A stretch of DNA of 46,255 nt, from contig JBCNVI010000002.1 of the NCBI GenBank assembly GCA_039630235.1, positions 240,376-286,630 on the forward strand. Direction: 5' to 3'. A program made the position numbers and the translations under genes. This document shows, piece by piece, positions 1-9,034 of this stretch. Source of the stretch: Candidatus Hydrothermales bacterium (GTDB lineage Bacteria > Hydrothermota > Hydrothermia > Hydrothermales > JAJRUZ01). The notes below the pieces were generated by a model. That model was not told the DNA's origin. It ran no database searches and saw nothing but the letters and a program-made list of their open reading frames with translations. Every line of letters begins with the position of its first letter. The first letter of the stretch is position 1.

Positions 1-1599
1 TTTGTAACGGGAGGGGTAGTATCTTCCTTAGGAAAAGGAGTTGCAACAGCATCAATAGCTTTTCTCCTAAAGGCAAGAGGATTAAGGGTTACTGCTATGA
101 AGCTTGATCCATACATAAACGTAGATCCAGGAACTATGAATCCTTATCAACATGGAGAAGTATACGTTACAGAGGATGGAGCAGAAACAGATCTTGACCT
201 TGGCCACTATGAAAGATTTTTAGATCAAAATATGAGTCAGTTAAATAATGTAACAACAGGACAGGTTTATAAAAGTGTTATTGAAAAGGAAAGAAAAGGG
301 GAATACCTTGGTGCTACTGTTCAGATTATACCTCATATTACAGATGAAATTAAAGAAAGGATAAGAAAGGTTAGTAAGGAGTCTTCTGCTGATATTGTAA
401 TTGTAGAGGTGGGGGGGACTGTTGGGGACATGGAGAGTCTTCCCTTTTTAGAGGCAATAAGGCAAATAAGACTAGAAGAGGGTTTCGAAAATACTATCTT
501 TATTCACCTTACACTTGTGCCGTTTATAGAAAGCGCTGGGGAGCTGAAAACAAAACCGACTCAACATTCAGTTATGAAACTGAGGGAAATCGGAGTTCAG
601 CCTGATTTCGTTATATGTAGAGTTGACAGAAAGCTTTCCGAGAGCTCAAGAGATAAGATAGCTCTTTATTCTAATTTACCTCCAGAAAATGTAATAGAAG
701 CGATAGATGTAAAAACAGTTTATGAAGTTCCATTAAATTTTAAAAAGCAAAAACTTGATGAAAAAATTTTAAATCATTTTAAATTAAACTGTTCTGAACC
801 AGATCTAAAGGAATTTGAAAAATTTTTAGATGGGGTTTTAAATCCTGAAAATGAAGTAGAAATAGCAATAGTCGGGAAATATACTCATTTGAAGGATGCT
901 TATAAAAGTATTATTGAAGCCTTTATTCATTCAGGATCCTATCTTAGAACAAGAGTTAATCTTAGATGGATTGAAGCGACGGATCTTGAAGAAAAAGAGG
1001 AGGAGAAACTTTTATCTTCTGTAAATGGAATCCTTGTTCCAGGAGGATTTGGAGCAAGAGGGATAGAAGGTAAAATTAAGGCAGTTAGATATGCAAGGGA
1101 GAATAAGATTCCGTTTTTTGGTATTTGCTTAGGCATGCAAGTGGCAGCCATTGAGTTTGCAAGAAATGTTTTAGGCCTTAAGAATGCAAATAGTACTGAA
1201 TTTGATCCTGACACTCCTTATCCTGTTGTAAAAATTTTGCCTGAAAAGGAGGGGGTTAAATATTATGGAGGCACATTAAGAAAGGGTTCCTACCCTTGCA
1301 AAATAAAAAGAGGGACGCTTGCCTATAGAATTTATAACTCTGATTTAATCTATGAAAGACACAGGCACAGATATGAGTTCAATACTTCTTATAAAGAAAT
1401 TTTTGAGGAAAAGGGAATGATAATAAGTGGTGAATCACCAGATGGTTATCTTGTTGAAATCATTGAATTAAAGGATCATCCCTTTTTTATTGGTGTTCAA
1501 TATCATCCAGAGTTTAAATCAAGACCACTAAATGCTCATCCGATCTTTAAGGAGTTTGTTAGAAAGGCCTTAGAAAGGAGCTTAGTTTATGTATCCTGA
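1..1599 (+). CDS. pyrG: CTP synthase, 5'-truncated by the window edge
   Basis: Makes CTP from UTP, ATP and glutamine in the cytosol, the last step of pyrimidine nucleotide synthesis. The frame is open from base 1, reading [13 protein letters not shown], which lies only a few residues after the usual start, so almost the whole enzyme (about 532 residues) is present. The N-terminal synthase domain shows [13 protein letters not shown] and [14 protein letters not shown]. The C-terminal class-I glutaminase domain has the nucleophile in GICLGMQ (Cys about residue 376 counted from base 1) and the His-Glu pair in QYHPEF (about 502 and 504). The last codons overlap the start of lgt by 11 bp, so the two genes are translationally linked. 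The apparent ATG at 97 is internal. Confidence 0.97.
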   Translation, partial: FVTGGVVSSLGKGVATASIAFLLKARGLRVTAMKLDPYINVDPGTMNPYQHGEVYVTEDGAETDLDLGHYERFLDQNMSQLNNVTTGQVYKSVIEKERKGEYLGATVQIIPHITDEIKERIRKVSKESSADIVIVEVGGTVGDMESLPFLEAIRQIRLEEGFENTIFIHLTLVPFIESAGELKTKPTQHSVMKLREIGVQPDFVICRVDRKLSESSRDKIALYSNLPPENVIEAIDVKTVYEVPLNFKKQKLDEKILNHFKLNCSEPDLKEFEKFLDGVLNPENEVEIAIVGKYTHLKDAYKSIIEAFIHSGSYLRTRVNLRWIEATDLEEKEEEKLLSSVNGILVPGGFGARGIEGKIKAVRYARENKIPFFGICLGMQVAAIEFARNVLGLKNANSTEFDPDTPYPVVKILPEKEGVKYYGGTLRKGSYPCKIKRGTLAYRIYNSDLIYERHRHRYEFNTSYKEIFEEKGMIISGESPDGYLVEIIELKDHPFFIGVQYHPEFKSRPLNAHPIFKEFVRKALERSLVYVS

Positions 1600-2386
1600 A
1601 CTTTTAAGAATAGGTAATTTTGTTATATCTTCTTATGGGGTAATGGTGGCTATTGCTTTTTTTGTTGGTACTTACCTTGCCGAAAAGGAGTGGATAAGAA
1701 AGGGACTAGATAGGAGAGTCTTTAACAACGTTTTCATTTTAGCTTTAGTTGGGGCTGTTTTGGGCTCAAAACTTCTCTTTATCTTTGAGAATATACCCTT
1801 TAATGTTTTTATTTCAAATCCGATTAAGTATCTATTACAAAGAGGCGGCTTTACATATTATGGAGGTTTTTTGCTCTCCCTTTTCTTAATTCTTATTTAT
1901 TTAACAATGATAAGACACCCTATTTTGAAGGCAGCTGATGCAATTTCACCTCCTCTTGCTATAGGCTATGCAATAGGAAGGATAGGCTGTTTTTTAGTTG
2001 GAGATGATTATGGTAAGCCAAGTAATTTACCATGGGCTATGGCCTTTCCAAGGGGTACCCCACCAACTTACGTTGGAGCCTTAAGAGAGCACTTCCCCTA
2101 CTTAAAGATTGAGGGACCAGAAGATATGCTTGTGAGGGTTCATCCAACACAAATTTATGAGATTATAATGATGTTTATAGTGTTTATAGTTCTTTTTAGA
2201 CTTAGAGATAGGTTAAAAGAGGGAAAATTATTTTCACTATATTTGATTCTTTCAAGTTTAGAGAGATTTTTAGTTGAGTTTTTGAGAATTACGACTCCTT
2301 CTTTTATTCCCTTTTTAACAGTTGCGCAAATTATTTCAATTTTAATTTTTATTTTAGGAGTTTTTTTGTGGAAATTGAGGAAATAG
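1589..2386 (+). CDS. lgt: Prolipoprotein diacylglyceryl transferase
   Basis: Transfers diacylglycerol from phosphatidylglycerol to the lipobox cysteine of prelipoproteins at the inner membrane. The 265-residue protein has about seven hydrophobic segments. It carries the Lgt signature as GRIGCFLVGDDYG followed by NLPWAM, an HPTQIYE motif typical of the family, and the N-terminal stretch SYGVMVAIAF. Length is normal. The start ATG has an upstream AAAGGAG and overlaps pyrG. Its presence fits the lipoprotein-type signal of the DUF4837 gene near 16.5 kb and implies a cell envelope with lipoproteins. Confidence 0.95.
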   Translation: MYPELLRIGNFVISSYGVMVAIAFFVGTYLAEKEWIRKGLDRRVFNNVFILALVGAVLGSKLLFIFENIPFNVFISNPIKYLLQRGGFTYYGGFLLSLFLILIYLTMIRHPILKAADAISPPLAIGYAIGRIGCFLVGDDYGKPSNLPWAMAFPRGTPPTYVGALREHFPYLKIEGPEDMLVRVHPTQIYEIIMMFIVFIVLFRLRDRLKEGKLFSLYLILSSLERFLVEFLRITTPSFIPFLTVAQIISILIFILGVFLWKLRK

Positions 2387-2797
2387 TTAACGTTTTAAAG
2401 TAAAATAAGCTATTTGGGGGACTTTCAGAAGAGGTTTTAAGGGATATAGCGCCGTTTATGAGTGTTCGAGAATTTAAAAAGGGTAGAATTATTTTTTTGA
2501 GGGAGATACAGGAAGGTTTTTGTATCTGGTTAAAAGTGGTAAATTAGAGATTTTAAGAAGGAACGAAGAGGAAAAAGAGGTACAGATTGCTACGTTTGGT
2601 CCAGGAGATTTTTTAGGAGAGATGGCTCTTATAGATGAGGGAGTAAGAAGTGCTACTCGTAGAGAAGTTCAGGATTCAGAAGTATTACTTTTTTCCATCG
2701 AGCTTTTTTTAAACTTATCGAAACAAACCCAAAGGCAGCCTCTAAACTTTTACTTGAGATTGCTAAGGTTTTGTCAAAAAGATTAAGGGATCTTTAA
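2368..2797 (+). pseudogene. Decayed cyclic-nucleotide-binding (CRP-type sensor) domain protein
   Basis: The intact ancestor would start at GTG 2368, 7 bp after TTAGGAG and inside the end of lgt, and would be about 140 residues: one cNMP-binding jelly roll with FGPGDFLGEMALIDEG (the phosphate-binding cassette region) and a C-terminal helix rich in K, A and L, without a DNA-binding domain. Three lesions break it: an in-frame TAA at 2401-2403; a missing T in the T-run near 2490, before codons reading FEGDTGRFLYLVKSG in the next frame; and an indel near 2697-2710, after which the natural C-terminus KLIETNPKAAS...SKRLRDL continues to TAA 2795-2797. The longest remaining reading frame, 2520-2786, is only a fragment with a garbled tail. 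The 3' end overlaps the convergent gene. Real decay is favoured because pyrG and lgt beside it are intact; assembly error cannot be excluded. Confidence 0.8.
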
Positions 2798-4243
2798 TTT
2801 TTCGTTAATATAAAATTTTGGCAATAGAAAAGTTATGAGTATAAACAAAAAGAAAAACTTGATTTCCATGTCGTAGATAGCATTTAACCAGTAATAGTCA
2901 AAAAAGAGTTGAAGAATAATTGAGATCCAACATGTAAGAAGACCTATTATTAAGAATATTTCTTTTTCGTTTGTTTTTCTAAAGATATCGAAAAGAAATT
3001 TAAATATTTTATAGAGAAAGAGTATAAATACTATGAAACCGAAGATTCCAAGTTCAGCAAGTATGTTTAAGAAGGCATTATGGGCGTGTAAGTGGACCTG
3101 AGAAAAATCAGTAAAGGCAAATTGTCCGCTTCCTAAACCTTTTAGGGGATCATTGATGAAAATTTTAATGGCTTCACTCCAAAATATAGTTCTAAATTGA
3201 ATACTTATTTCTCTTCTACCCCAGAGTATAGATTCAAATCTTAAATAAATCGATGGTGCAATTACTTTAATTACAAGTAAAAATAAAATAAAAAGTATAA
3301 TTGCTAAAATTGTGTAAAATACTAAAATTTTTGCTTTTCTTTTCTTTAAGAGATAAAGAAAATAAAAAAGATAGAGCGAAAGGAATAACGAGATATAGCC
3401 AGCTCTAGAAAATGTTAAAAAAATTGTGAAAATAGAGAAGAAAAGTGTGAAAATTAAAAGGTACTTTAAGAGTTTGTTTTCGGAATATAAAATAAAACTT
3501 AGTATCATTATAGAGGCAAGACTGATAAAGGCTGAATAGCTATTGCTATGATAAAAAACTCCCTTTGCTCTCATAGTCCAATAGTATTCTCCCATTTCTA
3601 TTTTCCAAAACCGTGCAATTATAGAATCTGGAAAAAAATATTGGAAAAAAGATATGAAAAAATTAAAGATTAGAAAAAGTAATAGTGATAAAAGTAGAAT
3701 GTTTGAATCTTTTTTATCTTTAAAGTAAAGAAAGCCGATAAAGTAATAAAAGGAGTTTATTAAAAACATGATAGAGTTTAGAAAAGCATAATCTTTTTTT
3801 AATGACCAAGAAATTGATAGAAAGTTTAAAAAAGACAAGGTTACTAGATAGCCAAAAAGGGGTACATTTTCTTTTAATCTGTTACCACTTAGAAGATAAA
3901 GGAATGCGAAAAACATAAATATAAGTACAAAGAAATTGAACATTTTAAAGGGCAAAATTATATTTGGAAGAGCTGGTTTTAAATTAAAGGGTGAGACGAT
4001 GTAGTTAAAATTTATAGATAACTTTAAAATTAAGGAGTAGGGCAAAAGAATTATAACATTTCTGAAGAAATTCCCAAAGGGAAGAATCAAGAGAAAAGAT
4101 AGGAATATAAATATTTTTGCTATTAAAACTAGGGATACGTTCGTTTCTAACAGGAGATAAACGAAAAAAAGAAAGAAGAGAACAAATGAAAAAAGATAAA
4201 AAGCGAAAATTTTATTCTTTCTTAGTTTTATGGTTTCTAGCAT
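2783..4243 (-). CDS. O-antigen ligase/polymerase-like membrane protein (WaaL/Wzy family)
   Basis: A 486-residue, strongly hydrophobic protein with about a dozen predicted membrane segments. Near residues 340-420 it has a long extracytoplasmic loop followed by the hallmark of the O-antigen ligase family (PF04932 type): a segment FWSEAIKIFINDPLKGLGSGQF and then HLHAHNAFLNILAELGIFG, with the conserved His-Asn pair. Such proteins join or polymerise surface glycans on lipid carriers at the inner membrane. It diverges from a GT4 glycosyltransferase over 54 bp, which supports a role in surface polysaccharide. Whether it acts as ligase or polymerase cannot be decided from sequence. The start ATG is preceded by TATAAT 5 bp upstream and no SD. 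Confidence 0.85.
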   Translation of the reverse strand: MLETIKLRKNKIFAFYLFSFVLFFLFFVYLLLETNVSLVLIAKIFIFLSFLLILPFGNFFRNVIILLPYSLILKLSINFNYIVSPFNLKPALPNIILPFKMFNFFVLIFMFFAFLYLLSGNRLKENVPLFGYLVTLSFLNFLSISWSLKKDYAFLNSIMFLINSFYYFIGFLYFKDKKDSNILLLSLLLFLIFNFFISFFQYFFPDSIIARFWKIEMGEYYWTMRAKGVFYHSNSYSAFISLASIMILSFILYSENKLLKYLLIFTLFFSIFTIFLTFSRAGYISLFLSLYLFYFLYLLKKRKAKILVFYTILAIILFILFLLVIKVIAPSIYLRFESILWGRREISIQFRTIFWSEAIKIFINDPLKGLGSGQFAFTDFSQVHLHAHNAFLNILAELGIFGFIVFILFLYKIFKFLFDIFRKTNEKEIFLIIGLLTCWISIILQLFFDYYWLNAIYDMEIKFFFLFILITFLLPKFYINEKLKIP

Positions 4244-4248
4244 TTTTA

Positions 4249-4254
4249 ATTATA
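4249..4254 (-). promoter_or_regulatory. -10 box of the O-antigen ligase-like gene (leaderless type)
   Basis: TATAAT on the minus strand ends 5 bp before the ATG at 4243, so transcription is expected to start at or next to the start codon. No SD is present. A TTGTGA lies further upstream (4274-4279) but at 19 bp spacing. Confidence 0.6.
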
Positions 4255-4261
4255 AACTACT

Positions 4262-4291
4262 TTGTAAAATTTATCACAAAATTTTTAAAAT
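4262..4291 (+). promoter_or_regulatory. Promoter of the GT4 glycosyltransferase gene (leaderless type)
   Basis: TTGTAA (4262-4267), 18 bp spacer, TAAAAT (4286-4291), then 6 bp to the ATG at 4298. No SD lies before the start, so a leaderless mRNA is predicted. Confidence 0.55.
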
Positions 4292-4297
4292 TTAGCA

Positions 4298-5521
4298 ATG
4301 AAAATTCTTTTTGTAACTTCCCAAGTCTTGTTTCCTCCTTTTTCAGGTCTTAGAAAGAAAATTTTCCTTTTTGCTAAGGAATTAAAAAAGCAGGGTCATA
4401 AACTTTATCTTTATTCTTTTGCTAACTTTGATACTAAAAATATTAACTTTTTCGAAGAAATTCAATTTGTTCCCCCATTATCAAATTTTACTATCTTTAA
4501 AAATCTCTTATTTTCCACTTTTAAAAGCCCATTAGAGATAGTTTTTTGCATAAACAGAAAAGCCTTTGTGAATTTAAAAAGCTTTGTCAAAAAAATAAAA
4601 CCAGATCTGATTTTTATTGACTATATAAGAATTGCTCATGTTTTTCCCTACGTTAAAGGTAGTAAAGTTATTTTGAACATGGATGATCCTCAATCTCTAA
4701 AGTACATAAACATGAAAAAATTTATAAAAGATATAGAAAATCCCTTTGGTGAAGCTACTTACAGTTTGCCACACTTGATAAGAAAAATTTTGAAAACTTA
4801 TTTCATTAAAAGATTACTTTTATCCTACGAGATAAAAATGATGAGAAGATATGAGAAGTATTGGTCAAGATTTTTTAAGTTTATTTTAACGAACTCTGAG
4901 TTAGATAAAAAATATCTTGAAAATAACGGTATAAAAAATGTTATTCTCTTCCCTCCAGCTGTTGAAATAAAAGAAGAGCTAAAAATTGATAAAAAAGATA
5001 ATTACTTACTTTTCGTTGGTAAGATGGATTATGCTCCCAATCCGGATGCTGTTTTGTACTTTGTTAAAAAAATTTTCCCTTATATAAGAGAAAAGTTACC
5101 TGAAATTGAATTCTGGATTGTAGGTTCAAATTTAAGAGATGATTTAAAATCTACTTTAACTGGCGAAAAAAATGTAAAACTTTTAGGAACAGTTGATAAT
5201 CTAGAGCCTCTTTATAAAAAAGCAGCTGTTTTTGTTTCACCTTTGAGATTTGGTACAGGAATAAAAGTTAAATTACTGGAAGCCATGCGGTTTGGAGCTC
5301 CAATTGTTACAACATATAAGGGGGCAGAGGGAATTGGTGTTGAAAACGGAAAACACCTTTTAATTGCAAAAGATGAAGACGATTTCGCAAGAAAAATTAT
5401 TAGACTAATAGAGGATAACGACTTAAGAATGAGATTAATAATAAATGCTTACAACTTTGTAAAAGAAAACTATGAAATATCAAAAGTAACAAAAAATTTA
5501 CTTGAAAAAATTTTTGTTTAG
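4298..5521 (+). CDS. GT4-family glycosyltransferase
   Basis: A 407-residue cytosolic or membrane-associated GT-B enzyme that moves a sugar from a nucleotide donor onto a growing glycan. The N-terminal Rossmann domain begins MKILFVTSQ and carries a GLRKKIFLFAKELKKQGH segment. The C-terminal donor domain (from about residue 230) starts LLFVGKMDYAPNPDAV, then has FGTGIKVKLLEAMRFGAPIV with the E-x-M donor-binding region and a nearby KGAEGIGVENG, typical of the GT4 family. Length is normal. Together with the divergent O-antigen-ligase-like gene it forms a small surface-polysaccharide locus. Donor and acceptor sugars are unknown. Confidence 0.88.
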   Translation: MKILFVTSQVLFPPFSGLRKKIFLFAKELKKQGHKLYLYSFANFDTKNINFFEEIQFVPPLSNFTIFKNLLFSTFKSPLEIVFCINRKAFVNLKSFVKKIKPDLIFIDYIRIAHVFPYVKGSKVILNMDDPQSLKYINMKKFIKDIENPFGEATYSLPHLIRKILKTYFIKRLLLSYEIKMMRRYEKYWSRFFKFILTNSELDKKYLENNGIKNVILFPPAVEIKEELKIDKKDNYLLFVGKMDYAPNPDAVLYFVKKIFPYIREKLPEIEFWIVGSNLRDDLKSTLTGEKNVKLLGTVDNLEPLYKKAAVFVSPLRFGTGIKVKLLEAMRFGAPIVTTYKGAEGIGVENGKHLLIAKDEDDFARKIIRLIEDNDLRMRLIINAYNFVKENYEISKVTKNLLEKIFV

Positions 5522-5552
5522 TTCTCATAATTTTTAAAAAAAAGGAGGGAAA

Positions 5553-6257
5553 ATGAAAAAATTTAATGGGGTAAAGGTAAAATATTACGGCCACGCGGCC
5601 TTCAGACTTATATCTCCATCCGGTAGGGTAATATTTGTTGATCCCTGGCTAAGTAATCCTGTTTCTACTAGTAAAGATTACGACAAGGCTGATATTATAC
5701 TTTTAACACACGCTCATGGAGATCATATTGGAGATACAATAGAAATTGCCAAGAAAACTGGTGCAAAGGTTTACTCTATCCATGAGATTTCTGTTTATCT
5801 TCAGTCGAAGGGAGTTAAAAACAGTGTAGGAATGAACATAGGGGGACATATCAAAGATGGAGATATAGAAATAATTCAAACTGAGGCTACTCACTCTTCA
5901 TCAATTCAGGAAGGAGATAAGATAATACCAGGAGGGGATCCTACAGGATTTGTTATTAAATTTGAAAATGGCTTTACAGTATACCATGCTGGAGATACTG
6001 GGGTTTTCTCAGGAATGGAGATAATTGGTGAACTTTATAAACCTGATCTTGCACTCTTACCAATAGGATCTCACTACACCATGGGCCCTCTTGAGGCTAG
6101 CTTTGCCTGTAAACTTTTAAAACCGAGATTTGTTATTCCAATGCACTATGGAACATTCCCTATACTTACAGGAACCCCAGATGAATTTAAAAAACTACTT
6201 GATCCCTCATTAAATATTGAAGTTATAATTCTAAAACCGGGTGAAGAGATCGAGTAA
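5553..6257 (+). CDS. UPF0173 family metallo-beta-lactamase-fold hydrolase
   Basis: A 234-residue MBL-fold enzyme of the YtkL/UPF0173 type. Metal ligands are visible: THAHGDH near residues 51-57, a later ATHSSS, HAGDTG near residue 145, and PMHYGTFP near residue 200. The opening VKVKYYGHAAFRL and the IFVDPWL strand are characteristic. The physiological substrate is not known for the family. A strong SD (AAAGGAGG) precedes the ATG. It may be read from the GT4 gene 31 bp upstream. The gene ends 3 bp before the convergent DUF429 gene, and a likely terminator for it lies inside that gene. Confidence 0.93.
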   Translation: MKKFNGVKVKYYGHAAFRLISPSGRVIFVDPWLSNPVSTSKDYDKADIILLTHAHGDHIGDTIEIAKKTGAKVYSIHEISVYLQSKGVKNSVGMNIGGHIKDGDIEIIQTEATHSSSIQEGDKIIPGGDPTGFVIKFENGFTVYHAGDTGVFSGMEIIGELYKPDLALLPIGSHYTMGPLEASFACKLLKPRFVIPMHYGTFPILTGTPDEFKKLLDPSLNIEVIILKPGEEIE

Positions 6258-6260
6258 CTT

Positions 6261-6848
6261 CTAAATTTTTAAAAGTATTCCGTAAGGAATTTTTTTTCTT
6301 AAAACTAATATATTTTTGCCCTTAAAATAGTATAAAGAAAAGAGAGCACAAAAAAGGGCATCAAGCTCGTTATGATTTTTAATAATCTCTATATTTGTAA
6401 ATTTATGTTTTAAACTTTTTAAGATTTTTCTCAGTTCTTCTTTATCTTTTTTATAGTTACCTTCAAATCCATTTATTCTTATTGATGCTGTTGGGTGAGT
6501 TTCAAGGATTCTTGTTATATTTTTTAATTTACTATATAGAAAATTCCCCTTTTTAGAAAGTTCTATCATACTTTTTACATAGAAAGGGATTACTCCCACA
6601 TTTTTAACTTTTCTCTTTTTTAAATATTTTCTTAAAATTTTATCCTCTTTCCTGTCCACAAAATTCTTCCATTTTAAAGGCGCATCTATTGAAACAGAAA
6701 CGGGCTTAAACTTTTTAACTAAGTAGACTATTTCCTCATCTGAAACCTTACTTTTTAAAAAAATTATGCTAAATTTTTTCTTTTTTTCTATAAAACAGAT
6801 AGCTTTATTTTTATCCTTTGTAGATAAGTCGATTCCTCCAAAAATCAC
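6261..6848 (-). CDS. DUF429-like protein (predicted RNase H-fold nuclease)
   Basis: A 195-residue protein. The start IFGGIDLSTKDKNKAICFI, with an acidic residue after a glycine-containing beta strand, then VSIDAPLKW, and later TRILETHPTASIR and a C-terminal NELDALFCALFSLYYF, match the pattern of DUF429/COG4328-type proteins thought to have an RNase H-like fold with acidic active-site residues. Function is unknown. GTG start; its first four bases overlap the stop of the NuoG-like gene (GTGA), so the two are co-translated. No partner here explains why an Fe-S protein and this gene are paired. Confidence 0.7.
   Translation of the reverse strand: MIFGGIDLSTKDKNKAICFIEKKKKFSIIFLKSKVSDEEIVYLVKKFKPVSVSIDAPLKWKNFVDRKEDKILRKYLKKRKVKNVGVIPFYVKSMIELSKKGNFLYSKLKNITRILETHPTASIRINGFEGNYKKDKEELRKILKSLKHKFTNIEIIKNHNELDALFCALFSLYYFKGKNILVLRKKIPYGILLKI
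6271..6297 (+). terminator. Rho-independent terminator inside the convergent gene
   Basis: ATTCC (6277-6281), a GTAA loop of GNRA type, and GGAAT (6286-6290) are followed by seven T residues, placed 20 bp after the UPF0173 stop. The same bases encode the C-terminus (around KIPYGILL) of the DUF429 protein on the other strand. The stem is short (5 bp), so confidence is moderate. Confidence 0.5.
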
Positions 6849-8998
6849 TCACTAAAGAATCTCTTAAGCTTAACAATAGATTTAAGATCACTGTAATCAA
6901 AGCTTTTATCTATGTTGTCTGTGTACAAAAGGTTAATGTCCCATAGATTAGGCTTTTCTATTAAAAACTCTCTTTCTTCTACATCCTCCATAAATATGCT
7001 AAAATCTAGTAGAATCTTATCTTCCACATTTAATTCATAATTTTCCTCATAAAATAAATCTTGAGGGCTGTAACTCTCAAAAATAGGATCAAAGAGTTTA
7101 TTGATTTTTCTTTTTTCTCCTAAATTGTTGATAAATTCGCCTCCGTATTCAAATGGTGTTGAAATAAAGAGGTACTCCATTTTTGTTTCATATTTGGGTT
7201 TTAAAGAATTTATGTAAAAAACCTTAGTATTTTCCATAAGATTTAAAAATTCTTTATCAGGAATATCAAAATAAGGCTCAACTCTGTAAAGTATTAGGCA
7301 TTTTATCGTTTCGTTCTTCAGTTTATTTTTTATTTCACTCAGACTTTTAAAATGAAAGCCTTTAAAGAGTCTAAGGAGTCCCTCTGTGTTGAATGCACTT
7401 CTTAAGTTTAAAACTTTTCCATTTTCATGACACTTTGATAGGAAATATAAAAGAAGCTGCACTTTTGGATTTAACATATCATTAAAAACAACTATGAAGT
7501 TTTTATAATTTTTTATTTTCTCACAGATTAACTCCGCCTCCTTTGATACATTCTTTCTTTCTCTTAGGAATTCTTCAAAAAAATACTTGTTAATATATTT
7601 AAAATCCTTAAGCTCAGGTAATTGGCCTTTTTCTCTATAAAATAAAGATAAAAGATCAAGAAGTAGTTCATAAGATTTTTTATAAGTCAGTTTTAAACAG
7701 AAATCAGAATTTCTAAAGAATCTATCCTCAAAACCGCTTACTACAGCAAAGTAATTTTCTTTTTTGATAACATTTTCAAGAAAGGAACCTTTAAGTTTTT
7801 TAAACCTTTTACCCTCCTTCATTATTCTAAAAAGTTCAAATCCAATTACAGGATGAGAGTAATCTATAAGTGTGTAATATATAAGAGAAAAAGAGTTTTC
7901 AAAATTGCTAAGACTTATCTCTGAGGTTATATTTTGTGCCCCATCGTATATTTTACCCGGTAAAATAGCTACGTTTTTAATATTTTCCTTTACTATAAAG
8001 TTTCTAATTCTTTTTAAAACTTCATCTACTTCACGAGGGGAAATCAAAAGGGCAATTTCCTCTCTAGCATATTCATCTAAGGCTTTTTTAAGTTTTTCCT
8101 TTGTTTCCTCTAAGTTATCACCTTTAAAAACTCTTTTAGTGTTTGATATAAAATCTTTTCCATAGAATATTCTGTCACAGAAGATTGTGGGATTTTGAAA
8201 ATTATCTTTTGCAATTACTTTATATATTTTGTTTGGTTTCCTCTTTATTCCGGATTTTATAACCTTTTCTCTATTTTCTTTTCTTACCCAAAATTTAAGT
8301 TCACACCCTGTTGAACAGAGAAAACAAGAGCTTTCAATTTCTTTAAGATCCCAAGATCTTGGACCATAACTATAATCTTTATTGTCAAGGATTGCTCCAA
8401 CAGGGCAGAGATGTGTTAAGTAGCCCAAAAAGGGAATCTCATCAGTAAGCTCTAAATTGAATGGACCTACAAAGCTTTTTTTACCTCTTTCAAATGAAAG
8501 CCATTTATCAGAATAGAGTTCTTCCCTAAAAAAGTTAGAGCATCTGTAGCATAAAATACATCTTGTTTGATAAAACCTTAAAAGACCATTAAATTTTTGT
8601 TTCTCAGGTAAAATTTTATTTAAATCAGTCTCTTTTAAAATCCGACCAAATTCATAGGTAAAGTCCTGTAAGTCGCACTTTCCACCCTTTTCGCATAGTG
8701 GACAGTCTATTGCATGGTGTATGAGCATAAGTTCAAGTATGTTAGCCCTTGCTTCTTTTGATTTTTCAGAATTAGGAAAAACTTTAACTCCCTCTTGAGG
8801 GTAAGTTGAGCATGCTGTAACAATATATTTTTTTCCATTAGTCTCTATTTCTACCATACAAACTCTGCAGGAAGCAGTAATTCTTAAGTTAGGATGAAAG
8901 CAGTAAAACGGAATGTTATATCCCTTTTCTCTTAGGATTTCTAATAGTGTTTTGTTCAGATCGACCTCAAACTCAAGGTTATCTATATAAATTTTCAT
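6845..8998 (-). CDS. nuoG: NuoG-like Fe-S subunit (complex I 75-kDa subunit family), orphan
   Basis: A 717-residue protein. The 2Fe-2S ferredoxin domain has Cys 33, 44, 47 and 63. Next come the His-Cys 4Fe-4S ligands HHAIDCPLCEKGGKC (His 95, Cys 99, 102, 108). A further 4Fe-4S site follows in CILCYRC (147, 150, 153) with CPVGA (198). Then CFLCSTGC (225, 228, 232) plus Cys 274 form an N7-type cluster at the head of a degenerate molybdopterin-oxidoreductase domain. This is the order found in NuoG. In complex I this subunit conducts electrons from the NADH-binding subunit. No other nuo or hydrogenase gene lies within the window, so it may serve complex I from a distance or another NAD(P)H-linked electron-transfer complex. 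The leaderless-type promoter is shared with the divergent ComEA-like gene. Confidence 0.85.
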   Translation of the reverse strand: MKIYIDNLEFEVDLNKTLLEILREKGYNIPFYCFHPNLRITASCRVCMVEIETNGKKYIVTACSTYPQEGVKVFPNSEKSKEARANILELMLIHHAIDCPLCEKGGKCDLQDFTYEFGRILKETDLNKILPEKQKFNGLLRFYQTRCILCYRCSNFFREELYSDKWLSFERGKKSFVGPFNLELTDEIPFLGYLTHLCPVGAILDNKDYSYGPRSWDLKEIESSCFLCSTGCELKFWVRKENREKVIKSGIKRKPNKIYKVIAKDNFQNPTIFCDRIFYGKDFISNTKRVFKGDNLEETKEKLKKALDEYAREEIALLISPREVDEVLKRIRNFIVKENIKNVAILPGKIYDGAQNITSEISLSNFENSFSLIYYTLIDYSHPVIGFELFRIMKEGKRFKKLKGSFLENVIKKENYFAVVSGFEDRFFRNSDFCLKLTYKKSYELLLDLLSLFYREKGQLPELKDFKYINKYFFEEFLRERKNVSKEAELICEKIKNYKNFIVVFNDMLNPKVQLLLYFLSKCHENGKVLNLRSAFNTEGLLRLFKGFHFKSLSEIKNKLKNETIKCLILYRVEPYFDIPDKEFLNLMENTKVFYINSLKPKYETKMEYLFISTPFEYGGEFINNLGEKRKINKLFDPIFESYSPQDLFYEENYELNVEDKILLDFSIFMEDVEEREFLIEKPNLWDINLLYTDNIDKSFDYSDLKSIVKLKRFFSE

Positions 8999-9000
8999 TT

Positions 9001-9029
9001 TTGTATTTTAACTTTTTTAAGATTATAAT
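9001..9029 (+). promoter_or_regulatory. Promoter of the ComEA-like gene (leaderless type)
   Basis: TTGTAT (9001-9006), 17 bp spacer, TATAAT (9024-9029), then 7 bp to the ATG at 9037. The whole intergenic space is 38 bp, so the two divergent promoters overlap almost completely. Confidence 0.55.
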
Positions 9030-9034
9030 TACAA
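9005..9034 (-). promoter_or_regulatory. Promoter of the nuoG-like gene (leaderless type)
   Basis: Minus strand: TTGTAA (9034-9029), 18 bp spacer, TAAAAT (9010-9005), then 6 bp to the ATG at 8998. It interlocks with the comEA-like promoter on the opposite strand. Confidence 0.6.

Noticed and set aside
2368-2797. Programmed frameshifting or stop-codon recoding to rescue the cyclic-nucleotide-binding gene
   Set aside because: A nonsense codon plus two separate frame changes would all need rescue; decay or sequence error is far simpler.
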